From: JANXVY01 sp040080145
GTDB taxonomy: Bacteria; Pseudomonadota; Alphaproteobacteria; Rhizobiales; Hyphomicrobiaceae
NCBI GenBank assembly: GCA_040080145.1
Contig: JBEBJA010000231.1
Coordinates: forward strand, 1 to 12,060
Direction: 5' to 3'
Length of the DNA: 12,060 bases
Shown here: positions 1-5,160 of the stretch, in pieces
Numbering within the stretch: the stretch's first letter is position 1
Layout of the letters: every line of letters begins with the position of its first letter
Position numbers and translations under genes: made by a program
Notes under the pieces: model-generated
Databases searched by the model: none
The model's input: only the letters and a program-made list of their open reading frames with translations
What the model was told of the DNA's origin: nothing

Positions 1-31
1 AGACATGGGAGAGTAGGTCGTCGCCAGGTCT
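1..31 (+). rRNA. rrf: 5S ribosomal RNA, 3' end only (partial)
   Basis: The first 31 bases match the conserved 3' end of alphaproteobacterial 5S rRNA: a GGGAGAGTAGGTCG core followed by the CCAGGTCT 3' strand of the terminal helix, which would pair with a GACCTGG 5' end lying outside the window. The gene is cut by the left edge, so a 16S-23S-5S operon should lie to the left, reading rightward. No initiator tRNA follows within the next 235 bases, although many alphaproteobacterial rrn operons end with one. The 3' end is placed from the helix and could be off by one or two bases. Confidence 0.9.
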
Positions 32-95
32 GCATGTGTGTGAATATGAATTGCCAGCAGGCAAAATCATCACCCTCTTCAAATCCCTAAAAAAA

Positions 96-123
96 CCCCA
101 CCGCCAACGCGGTGGGGGTTTTT
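96..123 (+). terminator. Rho-independent terminator of the rrn operon
   Basis: A GC-rich stem has CCCCACCGC (96-104) pairing with GCGGTGGGG (109-117) around a CAAC loop. One extra G is followed by a T tract at 119-123. An A tract at 89-95 lies on the 5' side, so the structure could also stop transcripts arriving from the right. It sits 65 bases after the 5S end, as expected for the terminator of an rRNA operon, and it separates that operon from the next gene. Confidence 0.93.
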
Positions 124-266
124 GCGTTCGACCGCGCGTTGAAGGCCAGCAAACAAATTCCCTACTGGGGCGGGATACAAGGTTAAAGCTCAATTCGCCA
201 ACTCAGCGAATCAGCCATGCTGCCAGAGCAGATGGGTCATTAGCGGCCTGTGCACATGAGACGGCA

Positions 267-1286
267 ATGGGATCAAGTCAACGATTTACGCCTCTGATCG
301 CCAATACGGTGATGGCCTTTACCGGCGTCGTCGTCGTGTTTGCACTCCTGCGCCCTATGCTATTGGACGAGCGGTCAGCCGCTACGCCAGTGAGTCAGCC
401 GTTGCAGCCGCGGATTGATCGTTTGACCTTCGTTCGACCGGGAGCGTTTACGCAGTCAATACCACCTTCCAACGATCCGTTGCTGAAGCCCTCACTGATG
501 CACCAGTCTGAAGTTGCAAACGCTTGGTCGACAGAGACCCGTTCAGAGCCATCGCCTCCACGATCGGGTTGGCGTTTCACACTCTTACCGTCACTTCGAC
601 GTTCATCAGAGCACGTGAAACCAAATACGCGGCTGCGTGCCTACACGCTGAAGGCGCGACTGGCAGAAATTACACCAACTGCCCTGCATCGCCTTAACGC
701 CCGATTTGCCGCCGCAAAGGCCATCTGGCCACCTGCTGAGGTCGCATTCATTGCAATCAAGGATGAAAGAGCGCTTGAACTGCATGCACGGCCACACGGC
801 GGCACCTGGAAACGGGTCCACACCTACCGCGTACTGGCTGCCAGCGGAGGCGGAGGCCCCAAGTTGCGTCAAGGAGACCGGCAGGTTCCGGAAGGCGTAT
901 ATGGCATCGCGTCGCTCAATCCCAATAGTGCCTATCATCTTTCACTGCGCGTCAATTATCCCAACTCGTTCGATCGCCAGATGGCGGGGCTGGATGGCAG
1001 AAGAGACCTCGGTGGCGACATAATGATCCACGGGAAAAGCTTGTCTGCTGGCTGTTTGGCGGTGGGGGATGAAGCCGTCGAGGAATTGTTTGTGCTCGCC
1101 GCTCTAACAGGGCTTTCGAATGTCAAACTCATTATTTCGCCAACAGACTTCCGGGAAAAAGGAACCTCTGCGCAGGCTCCAGGGCAACCACCCTGGCTAC
1201 CCAAACTGTACACGGAAATCGCGTCGTCACTGAACGAATTCAAAAAGCCTCGCAGCGCGGGACTCTTATCGCTCTTCACAAAGTGA
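267..1286 (+). CDS. L,D-transpeptidase-family protein, YafK/DpaA-like (YkuD catalytic domain), membrane-anchored
   Basis: A 339-residue protein likely acting on peptidoglycan in the periplasm. The ATG at 267 is preferred because the reading frame is open further upstream but runs back through the rrn terminator, and 267 is the first ATG, GTG or TTG after it. The ATG also leads straight into a hydrophobic segment (about residues 8-28) that fits a signal anchor. Residues ~29-155 are a Pro/Ser/Arg-rich region I do not recognise. From ~159 a YkuD-type domain begins (VAFIAIKDERALEL), ending near 290. The catalytic signature is IMIHGKSLSAGC, with His255, Ser260, Gly262 and Cys263, followed by an AVGDEAVEELF helix typical of the YafK subgroup. 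E. coli YafK (DpaA) removes Braun lipoprotein from peptidoglycan, whereas other YkuD enzymes make 3-3 crosslinks or attach proteins. Which reaction applies here cannot be told from sequence. The gene converges on rsmA with an 81-base gap. The family call is firm; the subfamily is less sure. Confidence 0.85.
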   Translation: MGSSQRFTPLIANTVMAFTGVVVVFALLRPMLLDERSAATPVSQPLQPRIDRLTFVRPGAFTQSIPPSNDPLLKPSLMHQSEVANAWSTETRSEPSPPRSGWRFTLLPSLRRSSEHVKPNTRLRAYTLKARLAEITPTALHRLNARFAAAKAIWPPAEVAFIAIKDERALELHARPHGGTWKRVHTYRVLAASGGGGPKLRQGDRQVPEGVYGIASLNPNSAYHLSLRVNYPNSFDRQMAGLDGRRDLGGDIMIHGKSLSAGCLAVGDEAVEELFVLAALTGLSNVKLIISPTDFREKGTSAQAPGQPPWLPKLYTEIASSLNEFKKPRSAGLLSLFTK

Positions 1287-1367
1287 AGCAGGCGAAACAC
1301 GGTGAACCGATGCAGAGTTGGCCAGGTGCGGGGGGATCTTTGGCTCCTGCAGCACAGGCGAGTTGCC

Positions 1368-2267
1368 CTAACGCTTGCTCATCAACTCCGCAAGTCGCGC
1401 GAAATTCACGACTGTCAGTTGTTCGGCGCGGAGTTGAGGGTCAATGTCTGCCTCGCGCAACAACAATTCTGGCATGGGCGTCAGGGACTTGAGGCTCTGC
1501 CGCAGCATCTTGCGCCGCTGACCGAACGCGGCGGCCGTGACGCGACCAAGCATCTTGGCTGAACCCGCTGCGACGGGATGTTCCCGAGGAATGAAATGCA
1601 CCACGGCCGACGATACCTTCGGCGGGGGTGTAAACGCCTCAGGCTTCAAGTTCAATACGATCTTGGGAACGGTCCGCCACTGCGCGAGTACGGACAGCCG
1701 GCCGTATGCCTTGCTGCCAGGTGCAGCCACGATCCGCTCGGCCACTTCCTTTTGAAACATCAGCACCATTGCCGAATACCACGGTGGCCAAGGTTCACTC
1801 TCCAACCAGCCTGCCAACAACAGACTTGCAACGCCATACGGCAGGTTGGCAGCAATAATCGCCTGGCCATTGCGATCCGCCGTCAATGCCTGCCAGTCGG
1901 CCTCCAGCGCGTCCCCTTCATGAACCCTCAGTTGCCCCGGATATCGAGCCGAAATTTCAGCAAGCGCAGGCAGACACCGTTGATCGCGTTCGACCGCCAC
2001 AACGCGGGCAGCACCTTCAATGAGGAGGCCGCGCGTTAGTCCACCCGGGCCCGGACCGACCTCTACAACTGTCTTGCCATCAAGGTCGCCACAAGCCCGC
2101 GCAATGCGCCGGGTGAGGTTCAGATCGAGAATGAAATTCTGCCCGAGGCTCTTCTTGGCATCGAGCCCATAGGCGGCGATTACCTCACGCAACGGCGGGA
2201 GACCATCGGGGCTCGCGCCGTGGGCAACAACGGATTGGCTGGCAGCCACCATGGGTTCGTCGGTCAT
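1368..2267 (-). CDS. rsmA: 16S rRNA (adenine1518-N6/adenine1519-N6)-dimethyltransferase RsmA (KsgA)
   Basis: Dimethylates two adjacent adenines in the 3' terminal hairpin of 16S rRNA, using SAM, late in 30S assembly. The 299-residue protein has the N-terminal family signature KKSLGQNFILD (residues 38-48), SAM motif I VEVGPGPGGLT (68-78), the acidic AVERD ribose-binding loop (91-95), the catalytic NLPY motif (141-144), the FQKEVAERI helix (171-179) and a C-terminal rRNA-binding domain with AFGQRRKMLRQSLKSL. Length is slightly above E. coli KsgA because of an N-terminal tail of about 25 residues before LREVIAAYGL. The start is the ATG at 2267, 46 bases after the pdxA stop; the ATG at 2252 is also possible, and neither has a strong Shine-Dalgarno. 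Last gene of the - strand cluster. The usual pdxA-rsmA neighbourhood supports the call; no apaG or apaH follows, unlike E. coli. Confidence 0.96.
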   Translation of the reverse strand: MTDEPMVAASQSVVAHGASPDGLPPLREVIAAYGLDAKKSLGQNFILDLNLTRRIARACGDLDGKTVVEVGPGPGGLTRGLLIEGAARVVAVERDQRCLPALAEISARYPGQLRVHEGDALEADWQALTADRNGQAIIAANLPYGVASLLLAGWLESEPWPPWYSAMVLMFQKEVAERIVAAPGSKAYGRLSVLAQWRTVPKIVLNLKPEAFTPPPKVSSAVVHFIPREHPVAAGSAKMLGRVTAAAFGQRRKMLRQSLKSLTPMPELLLREADIDPQLRAEQLTVVNFARLAELMSKR

Positions 2268-2313
2268 ATCGCGGCGGACGCTAAAGTGCTTCCAGGCATG
2301 TGGGAAGCGGTTT

Positions 2314-3345
2314 TCACGCCACTGCGTTGGCCCGGGCAATGGTAATTGCCTTGGCCAGCAGCAATGCCTGGATCAAACTTTCCGGCGAGGCACTCCCCGT
2401 TCCTGCGATGTCGAACGCCGTCCCGTGATCCGGCGACGTCCGCACGAACGGCAACCCGAGCGTCACGTTCACCCCGCAATCAAACGCGAGCGTCTTGATC
2501 GGGATCAGCGCCTGATCGTGATACATAGCGACCACAGCATCGTAATTCCGGCGAGCAGCCGCATGAAATAACGTATCGGCGGAATGTGGCCCAGTTACCG
2601 CGTGGCCCGAAGCACATAACGCAGCGATGACCGGGGCGATGAGATCGGCGTCTTCCCGTCCAATGGTTCCATTCTCGCCCGCGTGAGGATTAAGGCCAGC
2701 AACGGCGACGCGCGGGAATTCAATTCCGAAATCCATACGGAGCGCATCGAGCGTTATCTTGATCGTCTGCCTGAGGAGTTCGGCAGTCAAAGCCTTGGGC
2801 ACGTCCGCCAAGGGTATGTGGATCGTGGTTGGGACGACCCGAAGCGTGTCTGAGGCAAGCATCATGATCGGCATGATCGCCATGCCATTGTCCGCAGCCT
2901 GTTCAGCGAGAAAGGCAAGATATTCCGTATGGCCGGGATGCTTAAAGCCGGCCTCGTAGAGGATGCTTTTGGCAATCGGGCAAGTCACAAGGCCCGCAGC
3001 TGATCCCCATTGGACAGCACGAACCGCATCGTCAATGGCGGCAATCGTGGCAGACCCGTTGCGTGCGTCGGGCCGCCCGGCAATTACATCAATGCAGGGC
3101 ATGACGGGAACGACGGGCAAAGCCCGAGCAAAAATGTCGGCAGCATCACCGGGGCTATCGATCGCCTTCACACAAACCGGCCATCCGAGCAGCGCGGCAC
3201 GGGCAGAAAACACCGCCGGGTCCCCATAGACCGCAAACACGGGCAACTGACGCTCGCCCCGTTGCTGCCAAGCAGCCAGGGCGATCTCGGGGCCGATCCC
3301 GGCAGGGTCGCCCATGGTCAACGCCAGTGGTGGCAGTGGCGGCAT
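2314..3345 (-). CDS. pdxA: 4-hydroxythreonine-4-phosphate dehydrogenase PdxA
   Basis: Oxidises 4-phosphohydroxy-L-threonine with NAD(P); the product decarboxylates to 3-amino-2-oxopropyl phosphate, which PdxJ uses in DXP-dependent pyridoxal phosphate synthesis. The 343-residue protein has normal family length. It opens with LALTMGDPAGIGPEI (residues 7-21). The substrate-binding GHTE motif is at 138-141. Three divalent-metal histidines are visible by comparison with the E. coli enzyme: His176 (TTIHIPL), His221 (GLNPHAGENG) and His276 (MYHDQALIPIK). The C-terminal LPFVRTSPDHGTAFDIAG block (298-315) is intact. Its ATG overlaps the surA stop codon by one base (TAATG), so translation is probably coupled to surA; no strong separate Shine-Dalgarno is seen. 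Cytoplasmic homodimer in known relatives. Confidence 0.97.
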   Translation of the reverse strand: MPPLPPLALTMGDPAGIGPEIALAAWQQRGERQLPVFAVYGDPAVFSARAALLGWPVCVKAIDSPGDAADIFARALPVVPVMPCIDVIAGRPDARNGSATIAAIDDAVRAVQWGSAAGLVTCPIAKSILYEAGFKHPGHTEYLAFLAEQAADNGMAIMPIMMLASDTLRVVPTTIHIPLADVPKALTAELLRQTIKITLDALRMDFGIEFPRVAVAGLNPHAGENGTIGREDADLIAPVIAALCASGHAVTGPHSADTLFHAAARRNYDAVVAMYHDQALIPIKTLAFDCGVNVTLGLPFVRTSPDHGTAFDIAGTGSASPESLIQALLLAKAITIARANAVA

Positions 3346-4694
3346 TACCGGTACTCGATCAGCGCATCCTGGCGCAGGTTCTGCAGATGCCGCTTCGCCA
3401 GCAGTTCGAACTCCTTCTGCCGCAATTCTTCCTGCGCCGCAGTCCGCTTCTGCTCGTCCGCCTTGATCGTCTGACGTCCGCAGACGGCATACAACTCGAC
3501 GCCGCCGGTTCCGACCGTCGGCGGAATCATCTCGCCATCCTTCGCGCTCAGCAAAAGGCTCTTTGTTGGTTCGGCCAGTGATGATGGCTTGCGCTGCCCC
3601 AAATCATCGAACTTGGCGTTGGTGACGCTGCCGGCGAGCGACGACATGGACTTGCAGTCTCTGAATTTGCTGCGCATTCCCTCCGCTTCAGCCATACGCT
3701 GGGCCACGAGCTTCTGGTTGATCTTTTCTGGAATAGCGAGCGTCACACGCTGAACCTGCAATTCCACCTGATCCTCGCCCGCAGGCCCTTGCGATACGAT
3801 CCGGTCCACATCGCGTTCAGTGATCGCAATTTGATGCCCGAACTTGCGCCGGATAACATCGTTCCAAGACAGCATGGCCCGGAAGCGTGCCCTCATACCG
3901 TCGATATCGGCCCCCATTCCCGCAAGGTGCTGACCAAATTGAGCCTCGGTGAGTTTGTTCTTTTCAGCCAGACTGCGGACGATCTTGGAGACATCCTCAT
4001 CGGAGGCGACAACATTCAACTTCTTGGCTTCCTGAAGCTTCAGCCGTTCTTCGATCAATTCGTCCAGCGCGCCCTTCTTTAGTGTCGGCAGAACGCTTGC
4101 ACGGGCGCTTTCTACCGCTTGCTTCTGCAAGTTCATGGCGAACTGCTTCTTGCGCTCTTCAAAGGCCGCAATGACCTGCTCGCGCGATTTGCCGGGGTTG
4201 GCTTTGATGACGTCGCCCAGAATAGCCTTCAGTTTTTCGCCAGTACTCGGATCCTGCAACATGCGCTTGAAGCCCGCTTGAGCCCTCTCACCAATGTTGG
4301 CTCCCAGCCCCATAATACGCTGCCGCTGTTCGATCTCATACCCAGTGATCGGCTCGTCGTTGACGAGCACCGCAATCGACAGCCCCTTGGTCTCGCTGGA
4401 CTTCACTGCAGCCGCATCGCTCTTGACAGCCATTTTCACCGGCTTAGGCTTTGGCTTGGCGGCAACGGCTGCCTTTGGGGCAGCTCCAGCCGCCTTAGAG
4501 TCAGCAGCCGCCGCAGCAGCCGCCGGCGCCTTTGGCGGTGCCACAACAGCTTCACCCGGCGCAACGCCTTGCGGCTGCGCATTGATCGAGTTGAACGATG
4601 GAAACTTCATCGGCGTTTCCTGCGCCGTAACCGGACCAGCCAGTAGCACCGGCGAGGCGGCGGCGAAGAAAAAAAAGCGCGAAACATGTTTCAT
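3345..4694 (-). CDS. surA: Periplasmic chaperone, SurA N-terminal domain protein (SurA-like)
   Basis: Probable chaperone escorting outer-membrane beta-barrel proteins, including LptD, across the periplasm. With the ATG at 4694 the protein has 449 residues. Residues 1-24 form a Sec signal peptide (MKH start, four Phe, then a hydrophobic run) with a cleavage site near PVTA/QE. Residues ~50-100 are an Ala/Pro/Lys-rich linker. The SurA_N hallmark IAVLVNDEPITGYEIEQRQRI is at ~107-127, and LDELIEERLKLQEAKKLNV (210-228) belongs to the same chaperone module. About 75 residues lie between these two elements, many more than in E. coli SurA. Residues ~310-406 (VQRVTLAIPEK to VELYAVCGR) resemble a single divergent parvulin-type domain, so isomerase activity is doubtful. 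An in-frame ATG at 4712 would add six residues; neither start has a clear Shine-Dalgarno. Position between lptD and pdxA matches surA in other Proteobacteria. Confidence 0.88.
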   Translation of the reverse strand: MKHVSRFFFFAAASPVLLAGPVTAQETPMKFPSFNSINAQPQGVAPGEAVVAPPKAPAAAAAAADSKAAGAAPKAAVAAKPKPKPVKMAVKSDAAAVKSSETKGLSIAVLVNDEPITGYEIEQRQRIMGLGANIGERAQAGFKRMLQDPSTGEKLKAILGDVIKANPGKSREQVIAAFEERKKQFAMNLQKQAVESARASVLPTLKKGALDELIEERLKLQEAKKLNVVASDEDVSKIVRSLAEKNKLTEAQFGQHLAGMGADIDGMRARFRAMLSWNDVIRRKFGHQIAITERDVDRIVSQGPAGEDQVELQVQRVTLAIPEKINQKLVAQRMAEAEGMRSKFRDCKSMSSLAGSVTNAKFDDLGQRKPSSLAEPTKSLLLSAKDGEMIPPTVGTGGVELYAVCGRQTIKADEQKRTAAQEELRQKEFELLAKRHLQNLRQDALIEYR

Positions 4695-4809
4695 GGGCGA
4701 ATGCGGGCTCATAGCTGGCCAGAAATCATTGATCCAACACCAGGTAAACACCCGTCGCCAACTCAATGCTTTCCGGCATGATGGATTAGCAGCAAACCTC
4801 AAGCTTGAA

Positions 4810-4834
4810 GCTGGAATGCAGCAAGCGTTCCAGC
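4810..4834. repeat. 7-bp inverted repeat upstream of surA
   Basis: GCTGGAA (4810-4816) and TTCCAGC (4828-4834) are perfect inverted copies around an 11-base spacer. On the surA strand the dyad lies about 116 bases upstream of the start codon. It directly adjoins the palindrome TCAAGCTTGA (4799-4808). It could be a protein-binding dyad or a hairpin in the surA leader. No T tract follows on either strand, so a terminator is unlikely. Confidence 0.5.
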
Positions 4835-4957
4835 CAGAACTCTAATGTCCGGCGCATATACAGTCACCGAATCTATCTTTGATACGGTGCACGAGCCGAG
4901 CAGCCAGACGACAGGAAGGCAATCCTCACCACGCCCCAAACCAACGATCTACGCTGG

Positions 4958-4966
4958 TTATCCACA
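4958..4966 (+). other. DnaA-box-like 9-mer TTATCCACA
   Basis: The 9-mer matches the consensus DnaA box TTATNCACA exactly and lies in non-coding DNA between lptD and surA. It is alone: I found no second box and no AT-rich unwinding region beside it, so it is not an origin. By chance one such match is not surprising in 12 kb. A DnaA-titrating or transcription-modulating site is possible but unproven. Confidence 0.3.
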
Positions 4967-5007
4967 TCAACCGTGGCGCGCACATGGCAAAGACGAGCCA
5001 GCAACTG

Positions 5008-5063
5008 AAAAGGATCGAGGCGAAAAGGTGCAGAGTAAAAGGTAAAGAGTAAAAGGTAAAAGG
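5008..5063. repeat. Polypurine tandem repeat, AAAAGG every 14-15 (then 7) bases
   Basis: AAAAGG occurs at 5008, 5023, 5037, 5051 and 5058, giving spacings of 15, 14, 14 and 7. The core is two exact copies of the 14-mer GAGTAAAAGGTAAA (5033-5046 and 5047-5060), which itself splits into two related heptads (GAGTAAA, AGGTAAA). The word AGGCGAAAA flanks this core on both sides (5018-5026 and 5061-5069). Across 5007-5070, 54 of 64 bases on the + strand are purines. The lptD-surA transcript would therefore carry a pyrimidine-rich, G-poor tract with repeated CCUUUU. Confidence 0.8.
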
Positions 5064-5160
5064 CGAAAAACCACCCTGCCGGAGGCACAAACAGTCACCG
5101 CCAAGCAACCAATTTACATCGCGTCACCGCCCTCGTCGACCGTGGCAGCGCGCCCGCAGC

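Larger units (their letters stand above)
4695..5160. other. 466-nt non-coding gap between lptD and surA
   Basis: No convincing gene lies here; open frames on either strand are short, start at weak codons and match nothing I recognise. The stretch holds a polypurine repeat array (5008-5063), a 7-bp inverted repeat (4810-4834) next to the 10-bp palindrome TCAAGCTTGA (4799-4808), a DnaA-box-like TTATCCACA (4958-4966), and the word GTCACCGCC twice (5094-5102 and 5123-5131), with AGTCACCG also at 4862-4869. I see no canonical terminator after lptD: a tiny TGCC-TCC-GGCA hairpin on the - strand near 5078-5088 is followed by TTTTT, but only after an intervening GGGTGG. It may contain a surA promoter, but no convincing -35/-10 pair stands out. 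Confidence 0.6.

Noticed and set aside
183..197. CtrA-like site TTAA-N7-TT upstream of the L,D-transpeptidase gene
   Set aside because: The second half is TTCG instead of TTAA, and the position relative to a promoter is unknown, so the match is too weak.
36..266. In-frame upstream extension of the L,D-transpeptidase gene back to a GTG near the 5S end
   Set aside because: It would translate through the rrn terminator and gives a low-complexity, Arg-rich N-terminus before the membrane anchor. The ATG at 267 leads directly into the anchor.
32..266. Initiator tRNA expected after 5S in alphaproteobacterial rrn operons
   Set aside because: No tRNA cloverleaf elements or T-arm GGTTCGAATCC-like sequence are present in this stretch.
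1026..1682. Long opposite-strand and shifted frames within genes, such as those over pepA (11026-11682) and rsmA (1578-2039)
   Set aside because: They are antisense or frame shadows of well-supported genes in GC-rich DNA; none shows a family motif.
4695..4802. Longer surA start (TTG at 4802)
   Set aside because: It would put about 36 Trp/Arg-rich residues before a clear signal peptide; the internal ATG codons at 4694 or 4712 fit export.
4845..5108. Short open frames in the lptD-surA gap, on both strands
   Set aside because: They are 60-71 codons, overlap the polypurine repeat (which yields Phe/Leu/Tyr-rich or Lys-rich translations), lack ribosome-binding sites and match nothing I recognise.
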